Positions 16,853 through 28,075 of a stretch of 64,000 nucleotides of DNA are shown here, piece after piece (positions within the stretch are counted from its first letter, which is position 1; each line of letters starts with the position of its first letter). The notes under the pieces are model-generated. The model was not told the origin of the DNA. It was given only the letters and a program-made list of their open reading frames with translations, and searched no databases. The DNA comes from Calidifontibacillus oryziterrae (GTDB lineage: Bacteria > Bacillota > Bacilli > Bacillales > Bacillaceae_J). The stretch lies in contig NZ_ANOK01000004.1 of the NCBI RefSeq assembly GCF_000331575.1, positions 124,001-188,000 of the forward strand, read 5' to 3'. The translations under genes were made by a program, and so were the position numbers.

Positions 16853-18148
16853 ATGATAGACATAATAATAGCAGCATGTATTTTTATTGTTACGCTTGTT
16901 TTTGTAATTTGGCAGCCGCGTAATCTTTCGATTGGATGGCCGGCTTGTGGTGGGGCAATTATAGCGCTACTTGCAGGTGTTGTGAATGTAAATGATGTTT
17001 TAACTGTAACAGGTATAGTTTGGAATGCGACATTGGCTTTAATTGGGATCATCATTATATCTTTGATTTTAGATAATATAGGATTCTTTGAATGGTCGGC
17101 TCTCCACATGGCTCGATTTGCTAATGGCAGTGGCATTAAAATGTTTATTTATGTAACGATTTTAGGAGCGATTGTAGCCGCGTTTTTTACAAATGATGGA
17201 GCTGCTTTAATTTTAACACCTATAGTGTTAGCAATGGTAAGAGCAATGAACTTCAAGGAACAAATGATAATTCCGTTTATAATGGCGAGTGGATTTATTG
17301 CCGATACTACATCCTTACCGTTTATTATTAGTAACTTAGTTAATATTGTGTCAGCCGACTTTTTTGGGCTAGGGTTTGTTGAATATGCATCACGGATGAT
17401 TGTACCAAATTTGTTTTCATTAACGGCTAGTATACTTGTGCTTTTCTTATATTTTAGAAAAAAGCTCCCGAAACAGTATGAATTGGGACAATTGAAGAAA
17501 CCTGCGGATGCAATTCTAGACCGTAAATTGTTTATTTTGGCGTGGTTTGTATTAGCAATATTATTAGTAGGTTATTTTGTCAGTGAGTTTATGAGTATCC
17601 CAGTTTCATTCATCGTTGTCTTTGTAGCAATATTGTTTTTGTTTATGGCGCGGAAAAGCCATGCCGTTCAAATAAAGCAAATAGTAAGAAGTGCACCTTG
17701 GTCCATCGTTTTTTTCTCAATCGGAATGTATGTTGTTGTATATGGATTGCGAAACGTAGGTTTAACAAGTGTGCTTACAGAGATTATTCAAACTGCCGCA
17801 GATCAAGGCCTATTTGTAGGGACGTTTGTGATGGGTTTTTTAGCTGCAATCCAATCTTCAATCATGAACAATTTGCCTACTGTTATGATTGATGCACTGG
17901 CAATTACAGATACAAATACAACTGATGTAATCCGTGAAGGGTTGATTTACGCTAATGTAATTGGCTCTGATTTGGGGCCGAAAATCACCCCAATTGGCTC
18001 CTTAGCAACGCTTTTATGGCTTCATGTTCTATCAAATAAAAGTGTGAAGATCACATGGGGGTATTATTTTAAAATTGGTATAGTACTAACTATTCCAACA
18101 TTATTTGTTACACTTATTGGTCTTTATTTATGGTTGTTAATTTTATAA
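16853..18148 (+). CDS. arsB: ArsB arsenite efflux permease
   Basis: 431 residues, about 11-12 membrane helices. Long stretches match the ArsB family closely: [53 protein letters not shown] and [19 protein letters not shown]. It exports arsenite (and antimonite), driven by the membrane potential or by an ArsA ATPase where present. Unusually, no arsR or arsC lies next to it in the window. TTAGGAG precedes the ATG, and a terminator follows. Confidence 0.95.
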   Translation: MIDIIIAACIFIVTLVFVIWQPRNLSIGWPACGGAIIALLAGVVNVNDVLTVTGIVWNATLALIGIIIISLILDNIGFFEWSALHMARFANGSGIKMFIYVTILGAIVAAFFTNDGAALILTPIVLAMVRAMNFKEQMIIPFIMASGFIADTTSLPFIISNLVNIVSADFFGLGFVEYASRMIVPNLFSLTASILVLFLYFRKKLPKQYELGQLKKPADAILDRKLFILAWFVLAILLVGYFVSEFMSIPVSFIVVFVAILFLFMARKSHAVQIKQIVRSAPWSIVFFSIGMYVVVYGLRNVGLTSVLTEIIQTAADQGLFVGTFVMGFLAAIQSSIMNNLPTVMIDALAITDTNTTDVIREGLIYANVIGSDLGPKITPIGSLATLLWLHVLSNKSVKITWGYYFKIGIVLTIPTLFVTLIGLYLWLLIL

Positions 18149-18168
18149 AAAATAGCTATATGTAATAC

Positions 18169-18209
18169 GAATGCACATGTGGGTATGACATGTGCATTCA
18201 AATTTTTTA
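18169..18209 (+). terminator. Terminator of arsB
   Basis: Perfect 12-bp stem GAATGCACATGT (18169-18180) and ACATGTGCATTC (18188-18199), 7-base loop, then AAATTTTTTAT. Confidence 0.85.
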
Positions 18210-18294
18210 TGAGTAAGTTAAGCTAATTAGAAAAAATTTAAAATATGAACTTTATTAAAGCGCTTATTAAAACCACACTGTAGAACTATCCCGT

Positions 18295-19104
18295 TTAAAA
18301 AACTATATTTTTCCCGTAGAAAATTTCATCCATTTCAAGCTTTAATTTTTCAGTTATTAATATCTGCTCATCCATTGGGATTTGGTCCTTCTTTTTCCCA
18401 AATAAATAATTATCTAAATCAAATTCGCGCAGTTTACATTTTGTATGAAAGATGTTCTCCTGATAGACATTGACATCAATCATATGATACAAGTCATAAA
18501 CTTCATCCGGAATATAATTTTGAATTGAATTGATTTCATGATCAATAAATAACTTATGCCCAGTGATATCTCTCGTAAATCCACGAACGCGATAATCAAT
18601 CGTCATTACATCTGTCTCAAATGAGTGAATTAAGTAGTTTAACGCTTTAAGAGGTGAGATTTCTCCGCATGTTGAGACATCCACATCTGCCCTAAATGTA
18701 CTGATTCCTTCATCAGGATGTGATTCAGGATAGGTGTGGACGGTGATGTGGCTCTTATCTAATTGCGCAATAACCGATCCGGGGATCGGACCTGGTGATT
18801 CTTCAAATGATTCTACGGGAGATTTGTCAACCGGTTGTTCGGAAATTAACATCGCTACACTTGCCCCCTGCGGATCAAAGTCCTGCTTGGCAACGTTTAA
18901 AATGTTTGCCCCAATAATATGTGTTACATCTGATAAAATTTTTGTTAATCTTTCAGCATTATATTGTTCATCAATATACTCTAAATAGGCTTTCCGTTCC
19001 TCGATTGTTTTTGTATAACAAATATCATACATATTAAAGCTAAGTGTTTTTGTCAGGTTATTAAATCCATGTAATTCAACAACTTGCTTTGGTGTAAGCT
19101 TCAT
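18295..19104 (-). CDS. speD: S-adenosylmethionine decarboxylase proenzyme (class 1, E. coli type)
   Basis: 269 residues. It makes decarboxylated SAM, the aminopropyl donor for spermidine. The proenzyme self-cleaves to form a pyruvoyl group from Ser118 in [15 protein letters not shown]; Cys146 ([11 protein letters not shown]) is the conserved catalytic Cys. The length fits the long Gammaproteobacteria-like form rather than the short SpeH of B. subtilis (about 125 residues). Start ATG after AAAAAGGGGATC. It stands alone, downstream of the molybdopterin oxidoreductase gene; no spermidine synthase is in the window. Confidence 0.94.
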   Translation of the reverse strand: MKLTPKQVVELHGFNNLTKTLSFNMYDICYTKTIEERKAYLEYIDEQYNAERLTKILSDVTHIIGANILNVAKQDFDPQGASVAMLISEQPVDKSPVESFEESPGPIPGSVIAQLDKSHITVHTYPESHPDEGISTFRADVDVSTCGEISPLKALNYLIHSFETDVMTIDYRVRGFTRDITGHKLFIDHEINSIQNYIPDEVYDLYHMIDVNVYQENIFHTKCKLREFDLDNYLFGKKKDQIPMDEQILITEKLKLEMDEIFYGKNIVF

Positions 19105-19263
19105 TTTGAGATCCCCTTTTTCAGTTCGTAAAAAAGCTCAACTATTTCTTAATTTTGTTAAAAATGGGGGGATCTATACATGTTATTTACATTTTGTAAA
19201 AGGTGTTGAACTTGCACATGTGTCTTAAATTTTAAAAAGATTCGGATTCTATATATTTTACCA

Positions 19264-21315
19264 TCATATTTTTTCAATATTAACGCGTCCTGAGAAAAAC
19301 GTAGCACCACCACCCATATCGGCAACACGATCAGGTGTTAAAGCATTTACTAAATGTTTTTGAGTGCCTCTATGTGTCCATAGACCTTGAGTCACAATTA
19401 CACTAGGCAAAACATCTTCGCCAACCTTAACCTTTAGCTCACAAGCACCACGGTTGTTCCAGATTCGAACTGTATCTCCATCATGAATACCTCTGTCAAG
19501 AGCATCCACATGATTTATATAGGCAACAGGATTTTTTTCAAGCTCAACATGAAATTCATTATTCGCAAACGTCGAGTTTATGAAATTATGATTTGGCGCA
19601 GGGATAAACTTAAACGGGAAGTCACCATCATCCTTTAAAGGTAAGTATGTTGGTAACGGTGGTAGCCCTGCTTGTGCCATTGCTCCAGAGTATAATTCGA
19701 TTTTTCCGCTTGGAGTTGGTAAATTACCGGGATCAAACGTATAACTTTGGCATTTCTGATAGTTTTGTTCAATTAACGATTCGAAGTTAATGTGCTCAAT
19801 ATATGGATTTTCTTGATAATCTAGAGCTTTACGAATTAACGTTTCTTCTGATTCTTTAAAAATAGGATCAGTAAATCCCATTTCTTTTGCTAACAACTGG
19901 AACACTTCAACATTGGATTTAGCTTCGAAATGTGGTTCTATTACTGGTTTTTGAATCTGTATATAATGATGCCAATACGATGCGTAGAAATCCATGTTTT
20001 CAAACGAAGAGGTTGCCGGCAAAATAATATCTGCAAAAAAAGCAGTCTCTGTCATAAATAAATCATGCACTACTAAAAATAAATCCTCGCGAGCTAATCC
20101 GGCTCTTACCTTATTGCAATTTGGCGCAACAATCGCAGGGTTGCTATTATAGACGTACATGGAATGAATTTTTGGTTCAAGATCGAGCAATGCTTGACCA
20201 AGTAAGTTCATATTGATTGTTCGAGTATTTGGATTTTCCAATAAATCTGGTCGTTGCGTCACGACAGAATTGTAGGATAAATAACCTGAATTGCTTTTTA
20301 TCGCACCGCCTCCTTTAACAAGCCATTGACCAGTTAACGCAGGTAAACACGCAATAGTTCGAACGGCCATTCCCCCGTTATCGTGATGCTGCAATCCATT
20401 ACCTATTCTTATATAGGAAGGGGAAATTTCCCCATATAAACGAGAAAGCTTGTAAAGGTCATCCTCGGGTACACCAGTAATTTCAGAAACGGTTTTCGGA
20501 TCATATTGAGTAACATGCTTCTTAAGTTCATCATGCCCGACTGTAAATTTTTCTAAGAATGCATAGTCAACCATATTCTCCTTAAATAGTATATGCATCA
20601 TTCCAAGGGCAAGGGCGCTATCTGTACCAGGTTGAATTGGAATAAACCAATCAGCTAAACGACCAGTTTGGTTTTTATGAACATCAATAACAATAATTTT
20701 TGCCCCTTGCTTCCTTGCTTTTTGGGCAAGTAAAATTTGATGCATATTTGTGCTAACAGCATTTATACCCCAGAAAATGAACAGCTTTGAGTGAATCGTA
20801 TCTTCGGGATCGATGCCACGACTAGCACCCATTGTATATTTATATCCTTTTGCTCCTGCTGAGTTGCAAATAGTTCGGTCAAGTCTACTTGCTCCCAGTG
20901 CATTAAAAAATGCATGCCCCATTCCTTCAGAAGTAAGGTTTCCCATATTGCCATAAAAGCTATATGGTAGTATCGTTTCTGGGCCATGTTCTGCGATAAG
21001 AGTTTTCCACTTGTTAGAGATTGTGTCTAGAGCTTCAGTCCAGCTGATTTGCTCGAATTTGCCGGAACCTTTTGCTCCTATACGTTTCATTGGATATTTA
21101 AGACGATTTTGATCATTAATACGTGCCGGCATATTTCGAACTTTATTACAAATATGCCCTTTCGTTACCGGATGATTCGGGTCTCCTTCAACCTTTATTA
21201 CCGTTCCGTTTACTTTGTGCAGGAGCAAACCACATTGGTCAGGGCAATCTAGCGGGCATACTGCTGGGAATATTCCGTTCTGTTCATTAACATAAGAGTT
21301 CATCGTATTAGTCAC
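19264..21315 (-). CDS. Molybdopterin oxidoreductase, DMSO-reductase superfamily
   Basis: 683 residues, cytosolic (no signal). The N-terminal 4Fe-4S site is C20-x3-C24-x3-C28 with Cys56 (GHIC). Molybdopterin domains follow, with the molydop-binding domain at the C-terminus (DGDTVRIWNNRGACELKV). The region RTICNSAG (Cys150, Ser152) lies where the Mo ligand is expected. Similar single-subunit proteins in bacilli (YyaE-like) have no proven substrate. Start GTG at 21315 or ATG at 21303. A perfect palindrome GATAATTATC (21331-21340) just upstream could be an operator. It is transcribed alone. Confidence 0.88.
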   Translation of the reverse strand: MTNTMNSYVNEQNGIFPAVCPLDCPDQCGLLLHKVNGTVIKVEGDPNHPVTKGHICNKVRNMPARINDQNRLKYPMKRIGAKGSGKFEQISWTEALDTISNKWKTLIAEHGPETILPYSFYGNMGNLTSEGMGHAFFNALGASRLDRTICNSAGAKGYKYTMGASRGIDPEDTIHSKLFIFWGINAVSTNMHQILLAQKARKQGAKIIVIDVHKNQTGRLADWFIPIQPGTDSALALGMMHILFKENMVDYAFLEKFTVGHDELKKHVTQYDPKTVSEITGVPEDDLYKLSRLYGEISPSYIRIGNGLQHHDNGGMAVRTIACLPALTGQWLVKGGGAIKSNSGYLSYNSVVTQRPDLLENPNTRTINMNLLGQALLDLEPKIHSMYVYNSNPAIVAPNCNKVRAGLAREDLFLVVHDLFMTETAFFADIILPATSSFENMDFYASYWHHYIQIQKPVIEPHFEAKSNVEVFQLLAKEMGFTDPIFKESEETLIRKALDYQENPYIEHINFESLIEQNYQKCQSYTFDPGNLPTPSGKIELYSGAMAQAGLPPLPTYLPLKDDGDFPFKFIPAPNHNFINSTFANNEFHVELEKNPVAYINHVDALDRGIHDGDTVRIWNNRGACELKVKVGEDVLPSVIVTQGLWTHRGTQKHLVNALTPDRVADMGGGATFFSGRVNIEKI

Positions 21316-21599
21316 ACCACCCTTTATTATGATAATTATCGTAATTAAATAGAAAAATATATTTATAAAACATTATAATAGTAGTAAAGGATAAACGGGC
21401 AAATATTTTAAAAAGTTTTTTGGCAAGTATTTCTTATATGTGACGTTTTTCCTAGTAATTTCATAGTCCACAAGATACAAAAATCGAAGAATGTACAACA
21501 ATTTATGTACACGGTTGGTTACTATATTTTATAATGTATATATGGTAAAAATTTGTCGATTATAAAAAAATTACAAATCTCAGAGGAGACTTAAAATAA

Positions 21600-24128
21600 A
21601 TGACAAAAAAGACTGAGATTCATACATACATAACATTAATTGCGGGATTGTTGATCTTTCTCGGTATTCATACAACGAACCTACATGTTGATATTGATTT
21701 AGAACCACAAATTTTCTTATCTGTACATACAATTTTAGAGCTATTTAGTATTTTAGTTGCAATGGGGATTGCGATACAAGCTTGGGTTATATTTCCGCAT
21801 ACACGTTCTAAGCATCGACTAGCATTAGGTGCTTTGTTTTTAACGATCGGTTTGTTTGATATTTTTCATACTCTTTTTTATAAAGGAATGCCTTTTTCTT
21901 CGAGTATTGTTACTGATGCGGTACCTACTTGGTTTTGGCTCATTTCAAGGTTAACTTTGTCACTTGGTATACTTATTCTTTTTAGTAGTGCGGACAAACA
22001 AAGTAATATAAAGCGTTTTTATGTGTATACAACTGTATTTATATTGGCTGGTTCCATTTCTGGATTTGTTTTACTCCAAGGAGAATTGCTTCCGGTTTTA
22101 GTGATTACCGGAGTAGGTCCAACAACAATTAATAAACTACTAGAATATTTTATTGCTATTTTGTTTTTGGTTACAATTGCTATTTTGTTTAAACAATATC
22201 GACAACATAAGAAGGATTCCTATCTTATTTTAATTGTAGCTTTAGGTTTTGCGATTTTTAGTGAATTAAGTTTAACAGTTTTTGTATATCCATTTGATTT
22301 AGCAAATCTAGCGGGACACATTTTTAAAGGAATTAGTTACTTTTTCTTTATGAATGGAATTTTTGCTGTTTCAATTGGAGAGCCTTTTATTGTTCAAAAA
22401 CAAGTTCAACAAAAGCTACAGGAAAGTGAAAAACGGTTAGAAACGATTGTGAATACAATCCCAAATGGAATAGTTATTACTGACAAGGACGGACAAGTTA
22501 TTTTTGCAAATAAAACTGCTGAGGATATGATCGGAATATCCCATGATGAGACGGTATATAAAAAGGAAGCTGACTCAGCTTGGACTATTAAGACAATAGA
22601 TGGCTTAAATAATATTGAGGGGCAAAGTCCGGTTGACTTTATTGCAAAAACCAATAAGTCTATAAAAGATTCAATCTACAAATTAACTAAGGGAAATAAT
22701 GAACCAACTACATTATCGGTAAATTCAACACCGATTCTAAATAATGACGATGAAATACTAAATACAATTCATTCAATAACAGATATTACCGACCAAATTA
22801 AAATTCAAGAAAAAATAAATTATTTAGCTTACCATGATGAATTAACGGGCTTGCCAAACCGTAACTTTTTATTAAAGTGTTTAGAAGAATATTTTAATAA
22901 TATAAAAGGTACTACTGATACTTTCGCTCTTGTTTCTATTAATTTAAATCGTTTTAAAAATGTGAATGACTCATTAGGGAACGAAATGGGGGATTTATTC
23001 CTCAAAACAATCGCAATGAGATTGCGAGAGTTTCATAAGGAAGAAGTAATTCTAGCAAGAATGGTAGCAGATGAGTTTATGTTTGTATTGCCAAATGTAA
23101 AAGATATTTCTGAATTAACTCGCTATGCTAACAATATTCATCAACGTCTTGAGGAACCTATGATTGCGAAAGGATTTAAATTTCATATAACGTCCTCAAT
23201 TGGAATCACTATTTATCAAGATGATATTCATGACGTGCAGCAGTTAATCAAGCAAGCACATATAGCCATGCATGAAGCAAAGAAAAATGGACAAGCTGTT
23301 ATGGTGTATCATCCTGACATGAATAAAGAGTTATTTGAAAATATTTTCCTTGAAAATGATTTAAGGCAGGCGATCGCAAGGGATGAAATGATTCTGCATT
23401 ATCAGCCACAAGTGAATATTGAAACAGGGGATATTATTGGAGTTGAAGCGTTGATTCGCTGGAATCATCATGATAAAGGTATGATCTCGCCAGGAAGATT
23501 TATTCCGTTAGCAGAAGAAACGGGGTTAATTATCCCGATCGGTAACTGGGTAATTGAACAGGCTTGTAAGCAATTAAGAGACTGGCAAAATAAAGGGATC
23601 GGTCCAATACGAATCTCGGTCAATCTTTCACTGCGTCAATTATTCCAAGAGGACTTAGTCGAAATAGTAGAATCTGCCTTGAAGAAATATAACATAAATC
23701 CGCAACATTTAGAGATTGAAATAACTGAAAGTATGACGATGAATATGGAGAGGGCTATTTCCATCTTTCAAAGTCTTAAAGCATTAGGAGTTCGAATTTC
23801 AGTGGATGATTTTGGAACAGGCTATAGTTCATTAAGTTATCTTTATTCGTTCCCAATAGATACATTAAAGATTGATCAATCATTCATCTCAAATTTATTT
23901 ACTGATGAGAATAATAAACTCATAGTAGGAACGATCATTTCTATGGGACAAAATTTAGGTCTTGAATTAATAGCAGAAGGTGTGGAAACTGAAGATCAGG
24001 TGAATTTCTTACGAACATATAATTGTGTAGGAGTTCAAGGCTTTTTAATTAGCAGACCAGTTCCTTCTGATGAAATTGAACAAATGCTTTCGAAAAAAAA
24101 GATTCAGTTAGGAAGCTATTCTAGCTAG
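21600..24128 (+). CDS. MASE3-PAS-GGDEF(degenerate)-EAL protein, c-di-GMP phosphodiesterase
   Basis: 842 residues. N-terminal MASE3 membrane sensor (about 1-262, some eight helices, with HTx[18 protein letters not shown] and GxGPTxxN), PAS domain (about 283-395), GGDEF domain (about 415-575) and EAL domain (about 590-835). The GGDEF signature reads RMVADEF (487-493), lacking both glycines, so cyclase activity is unlikely. The EAL part keeps EALIRW (616-621) and [13 protein letters not shown], so it should hydrolyse c-di-GMP. Start after CAGAGGAG. A cyclase gene follows 18 bp later, giving an opposing pair. Confidence 0.93.
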   Translation: MTKKTEIHTYITLIAGLLIFLGIHTTNLHVDIDLEPQIFLSVHTILELFSILVAMGIAIQAWVIFPHTRSKHRLALGALFLTIGLFDIFHTLFYKGMPFSSSIVTDAVPTWFWLISRLTLSLGILILFSSADKQSNIKRFYVYTTVFILAGSISGFVLLQGELLPVLVITGVGPTTINKLLEYFIAILFLVTIAILFKQYRQHKKDSYLILIVALGFAIFSELSLTVFVYPFDLANLAGHIFKGISYFFFMNGIFAVSIGEPFIVQKQVQQKLQESEKRLETIVNTIPNGIVITDKDGQVIFANKTAEDMIGISHDETVYKKEADSAWTIKTIDGLNNIEGQSPVDFIAKTNKSIKDSIYKLTKGNNEPTTLSVNSTPILNNDDEILNTIHSITDITDQIKIQEKINYLAYHDELTGLPNRNFLLKCLEEYFNNIKGTTDTFALVSINLNRFKNVNDSLGNEMGDLFLKTIAMRLREFHKEEVILARMVADEFMFVLPNVKDISELTRYANNIHQRLEEPMIAKGFKFHITSSIGITIYQDDIHDVQQLIKQAHIAMHEAKKNGQAVMVYHPDMNKELFENIFLENDLRQAIARDEMILHYQPQVNIETGDIIGVEALIRWNHHDKGMISPGRFIPLAEETGLIIPIGNWVIEQACKQLRDWQNKGIGPIRISVNLSLRQLFQEDLVEIVESALKKYNINPQHLEIEITESMTMNMERAISIFQSLKALGVRISVDDFGTGYSSLSYLYSFPIDTLKIDQSFISNLFTDENNKLIVGTIISMGQNLGLELIAEGVETEDQVNFLRTYNCVGVQGFLISRPVPSDEIEQMLSKKKIQLGSYSS

Positions 24129-24146
24129 GTTTCCTCTGATGGGGGT

Positions 24147-25715
24147 ATGGAATTGAAATCGATTCTATCTATTAAAAATCATTCAATTCGATTTTGGATT
24201 ACAGCGTTATTAATATTCTCATTGTTACTTACATTATGTATTAGTATCTTTGTCAGCTATAAACTCACTTACAATACATTAATAAATAATACTCTTGAAT
24301 CCAATCAAGGATACGCAGAAAAAGTTGCTAGCACAGCAGAGGGATTTTTTGTTGATGTAAAGAAAAAGCTTCAAGTTTCGGCAGTAGGATTTCCATTAAA
24401 GCTTGGCAACGATGATCAAGTCCAACGACGGTTGGATGAAATTCTAGGTAGCAGTAATTTTTTTAATTCAGTTGTATTTGTCGATGTGACCGGAAAAATA
24501 AAGAATATTGCACCGAAGACGTTAAAATTACAAGGGAAACCCTTTAATAAAACTGTTTTTTACCAAGCTAATTTGTTAAAAGGTCCATATGTTTCCGATC
24601 CTTTTATCGGAATGACAGACCGATTAATTGTTATGATAACAGTGCCAATTTATGATGGGAATCAGTTTTTGGGATTATTAGCTGGATCGATTTATCTCCA
24701 TGAAAACAATGCCTTAAGCTCAATTTTGGAGACTCACTTTTATCGTAATGAATCTTATCTTTATGTTGTTGACCAAAAAGGCAGCCTAATTTACCATCCA
24801 CAGCCTAAAAGATTAGGTGAAGATGTTACAAAGAATGAAGTTGTTCGCAAGGTGTTGCAGGGTGGAAGGGGAGCAGAGCGTGTTGTTAATACTGTAGGAG
24901 CCGATATGTTGGCAGGCTATGCACCTGTGGAAAGCAGTAATTGGGGAATTATCTCCCAGACTCCTACCGAGCTCGCCTTGATGCCGGCGAAAGATTTAGT
25001 TAAAAATATGATGTTATATTCAGGACCGTTCTTTTTGCTTTTGTTTGCGCTATCTTCGTGGATAGCAAAGCTTATCGTAAAACCGTTGAATCAATTATCA
25101 ACTTTTTCTGAAAGGCTTTGTCATGGTAATCATGAAAAACCATTATCTAAAATTTCAACATGGTACAAAGAAGCGAAAACATTGAAAAACGCAATGATGA
25201 TTGGCGTAGATTCGTTACGAAATCAAATTAATCATTTATCTGTAGAGGCCTATACGGACCCCCTTACAAAACTTTCTAACCGCCGGGCTCTGAAAATGAT
25301 TATTGAGGACTGGATACAAAACGATATCCCTTTTAGTATGGTATTATTTGATATCGATCATTTTAAACAAGTTAATGATATTTATGGACATGTAATGGGA
25401 GACAAGGTTTTGCAATATATTGCCAACATTATGATGGACGAAGTTCGGAAAAATGATATTTGTTTTCGATACGGCGGCGAAGAATTTCTAATTTTATTGC
25501 CGCAAGCAGATAAAAATTTAACAAGTCAAATTGCTGAGCGACTTCGGTTGAAGATTGCTACACAATCAAGCCCGATTGGTGAGCCTATTACAGTATCAAT
25601 TGGTATATCTGCTTATCCAGAAGATGCGAAATCCTCAACTGAGCTTTTACGTCTAACCGATGATGCGATGTACATTGCAAAAAAAGCTGGAAAGAACCGA
25701 ACGGTGATTGTTTAA
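24147..25715 (+). CDS. Cache-domain diguanylate cyclase
   Basis: 522 residues: membrane helix about 16-38, extracytoplasmic double-Cache sensor (about 40-280), second helix (about 287-307), short HAMP-like linker, GGDEF domain (about 350-520). The active site is intact, GGEEF near 443-447, with an inhibitory site RKND five residues upstream, so c-di-GMP synthesis with product feedback is expected. Cache domains bind small ligands such as amino or carboxylic acids; the ligand is unknown. It probably shares a transcript with the upstream phosphodiesterase. Confidence 0.93.
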   Translation: MELKSILSIKNHSIRFWITALLIFSLLLTLCISIFVSYKLTYNTLINNTLESNQGYAEKVASTAEGFFVDVKKKLQVSAVGFPLKLGNDDQVQRRLDEILGSSNFFNSVVFVDVTGKIKNIAPKTLKLQGKPFNKTVFYQANLLKGPYVSDPFIGMTDRLIVMITVPIYDGNQFLGLLAGSIYLHENNALSSILETHFYRNESYLYVVDQKGSLIYHPQPKRLGEDVTKNEVVRKVLQGGRGAERVVNTVGADMLAGYAPVESSNWGIISQTPTELALMPAKDLVKNMMLYSGPFFLLLFALSSWIAKLIVKPLNQLSTFSERLCHGNHEKPLSKISTWYKEAKTLKNAMMIGVDSLRNQINHLSVEAYTDPLTKLSNRRALKMIIEDWIQNDIPFSMVLFDIDHFKQVNDIYGHVMGDKVLQYIANIMMDEVRKNDICFRYGGEEFLILLPQADKNLTSQIAERLRLKIATQSSPIGEPITVSIGISAYPEDAKSSTELLRLTDDAMYIAKKAGKNRTVIV

Positions 25716-25827
25716 ATAAATAAGGTTAAGCTTTAAAATAAAACAATGTGTTCTGCAATAGTTGAATGCGTGAGAATGCACTGTGAGAATAATATAGCTA
25801 TAATAGATTTTTATAGAGTAGATACGG

Positions 25828-25858
25828 GTCAGCCCTGAGTTCAAGGCTGACTTTTTTC
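25828..25858 (+). terminator. Terminator of the c-di-GMP gene pair
   Basis: Stem GTCAGCC (25828-25834) and GGCTGAC (25845-25851), 10-base loop, then TTTTTTCT. Confidence 0.8.
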
Positions 25859-25937
25859 TCATTTTAATACTAGGAAATTTCTGTTAATATATTGATTATC
25901 TTTAAGATTATTAGACTATTTAGACAGGGATGAAAAC

Positions 25938-26849
25938 ATGGAAGCTGTATCAGTGATGTCAAAAAATAAATCAATTGGAATTTTTCTTGTTTTAACAGGT
26001 GCAATATTATGGGGGTTATCCGGTACAGTTGCCCAATATTTGTTCCAAGTTAAAGGTCTTTCGCCAGGTTGGCTCATTACGATCAGATTAACTACTTCAG
26101 GGTTGTTATTGTTGCTTATTTCAGCACTTAAATATAAACGGTCATTTTTGAATATATGGAAATCAAAGAGTGACCGCTTTCCTTTACTTTTGTTTGCCTT
26201 ATTTGGAATGCTAACCGTTCAATACACGTATTTTGTTGCAATTGAAGCATCAAATGCCGCAACCGCTACATTCTTACAATATTTAGCACCGGCTTTAATT
26301 GCAATTTACTATGTTATTGTTAATCGAAAGCTTCCAGTCGGGAAAGAACAGCTTGCACTGATTTTTGCAATTGTTGGGACGTTTTTGTTAGTTACAAAAG
26401 GTACGTTAGAAAGTTTGTCAATTACAAAAGCAGCACTGTTTTGGGGAATTACCTCGGCATTTGCTTTAGCTTTTTATACAATACAACCGAGAAATCTGTT
26501 AAAGAAATGGGATTCAATTACAATCACGGGCTGGGGTATGTTAATTGGTGGTCTTGCAATAAGCTTTATCCATCCTCCATGGGAATTCCAGGGTTCTTTG
26601 TCTGTGGGTAGTCTGTTTTTTATTTTATTTGTTATAGTGTTTGGGACATTAATTCCGTTTTATTGCTATATGGAAAGCTTAAATTATATCAGCCCTTCTG
26701 AAACAAGTATGCTTGCTAGTATTGAACCATTAACAGCAGCGATTGTATCTGTGGCTTGGCTTAAGACTTCATTTGTTGTGATGGAATGGCTCGGAGCAGC
26801 TTTTATCGTGGCGACCATTATACTATTATCAAATCATAAACAGGAGTGA
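25938..26849 (+). CDS. EamA/DMT-family transporter
   Basis: 303 residues with about ten membrane helices in two EamA repeats (GAILWGLSGT at the start of the first; ASIEPLTAAIVSVAWL near the end of the second). Family members export or import small metabolites such as amino acids or nucleosides; substrate unknown. The start is uncertain: ATG at 25938 has a weak site (CAGGGAT), and ATG at 25956 is an alternative. Monocistronic, ending in a hairpin that overlaps its stop codon. Confidence 0.85.
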   Translation: MEAVSVMSKNKSIGIFLVLTGAILWGLSGTVAQYLFQVKGLSPGWLITIRLTTSGLLLLLISALKYKRSFLNIWKSKSDRFPLLLFALFGMLTVQYTYFVAIEASNAATATFLQYLAPALIAIYYVIVNRKLPVGKEQLALIFAIVGTFLLVTKGTLESLSITKAALFWGITSAFALAFYTIQPRNLLKKWDSITITGWGMLIGGLAISFIHPPWEFQGSLSVGSLFFILFVIVFGTLIPFYCYMESLNYISPSETSMLASIEPLTAAIVSVAWLKTSFVVMEWLGAAFIVATIILLSNHKQE

Positions 26850-26876
26850 GAGGTTTAAACCTTCGCTCCTGTTTTT
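26838..26876 (+). terminator. Terminator overlapping the DMT transporter stop
   Basis: AAACAGGAG (26838-26846) pairs with CTCCTGTTT (26866-26874), followed by TT. The left arm lies within the last codons. Confidence 0.75.
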
Positions 26877-27073
26877 AAATTTCGTTAGTGGGAATACTCG
26901 TGACTTAAGTTGTGAGAGGTTCAAGGGTTTTCATTAATAACGTTAAAGTTGTATTTGTAGCTTTTAAACAAATAAACGCTCGAAATATTGTACGTTACTA
27001 ACATTGTGAATACTGAATTACTAGCTGTAAAATTATTTATATGAACTTTTTATAAGCGAAGGGAGTGATCAAC

Positions 27074-27991
27074 GTGGAAGCGCTTACTAGAAACTTTTTT
27101 CTTTATTTGTCAAAAAGCAAAATGTTAAATCATATTGCCCAAAATCGTGGCGGCAGCTTCGCTACTGGTAAAATCATAGGGGGAATAGATTTCAAATGCT
27201 CAATCCCAGTAATTAGAGATTTGAATAATAAAGGCTTAGCTGTAACTGTTGACCATTTAGGTGAATTTGTTGATTCTGCTGATGTAGCTCGCGAGCGGGC
27301 CGCTGAGTGTGTTGAAACAATTAAAACTATTAGCCGTGAACGACTAGACTCTCAAGTTTCTGTAAAAATGACATCACTCGGACTAGACATCGACCACGAG
27401 CTCGTTTATCAAAATATGACCTCTATTTTGGAAACGGCTGAGCATAATAAAATATTGGTAACGATTGATATGGAGGATTTTCCACGTTGTCAGGCAACCT
27501 TAGATTTATTTAAACAATTTAAAGTAAAGTATGAGTATGTAAGTACTGTTGTGCAGGCTTATCTATATCGTACTGAACAAGATGTTTTAGACTTAAATAA
27601 ATTTAATCCTGCTCTCCGGATTGTGAAAGGTGCTTATAAAGAATCAGCAGATGTTGCATTTCCAGATAAAAAAGATGTAGATAATAACTTTATAAACATT
27701 GTAAAAATGCATTTGTTAAATGGAAATTACACTGCAGTAGCAACACATGACGACGCAATGATTAATTTTACAAAAGAGTTTGTTAAAGAACAGCAAATAC
27801 CTACTAGTCAATTCGAATTTCAAATGCTTTATGGGATGAGAAGTCAAACACAATTAGATTTAGCTAAGGAAGGCTATAAAATGCGGGTCTACTTACCATA
27901 TGGGAAGGACTGGTATGGCTATTGTATGAGACGATTAGCCGAAAGACCAGCCAATATAGCATTTGTCTTCAAAGGTATGGTTAAAAGCTAG
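27074..27991 (+). CDS. putB: Proline dehydrogenase
   Basis: 305 residues from the GTG at 27074, nine bases after AAGGGAG; an earlier GTG (27065) abuts the binding site. A TIM-barrel flavoenzyme that oxidises proline to pyrroline-5-carboxylate and passes electrons to the respiratory chain. Landmarks: SVKMTSLGLDID, the KGAYKE stretch, and the C-terminal KDWYGYCMRRLAERPAN, with the Arg pair that binds the proline carboxylate. It is the first gene of a putB-putC-putP-putR cluster in B. subtilis order. Confidence 0.95.
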   Translation: MEALTRNFFLYLSKSKMLNHIAQNRGGSFATGKIIGGIDFKCSIPVIRDLNNKGLAVTVDHLGEFVDSADVARERAAECVETIKTISRERLDSQVSVKMTSLGLDIDHELVYQNMTSILETAEHNKILVTIDMEDFPRCQATLDLFKQFKVKYEYVSTVVQAYLYRTEQDVLDLNKFNPALRIVKGAYKESADVAFPDKKDVDNNFINIVKMHLLNGNYTAVATHDDAMINFTKEFVKEQQIPTSQFEFQMLYGMRSQTQLDLAKEGYKMRVYLPYGKDWYGYCMRRLAERPANIAFVFKGMVKS

Positions 27992-28075
27992 GTTGCATAA
28001 ACTCTAAAATGTTAGTCATTTATTGCGAAAAAATGTATATCACATTATTAAATTTATAATAAAAGGAGAGATTCG

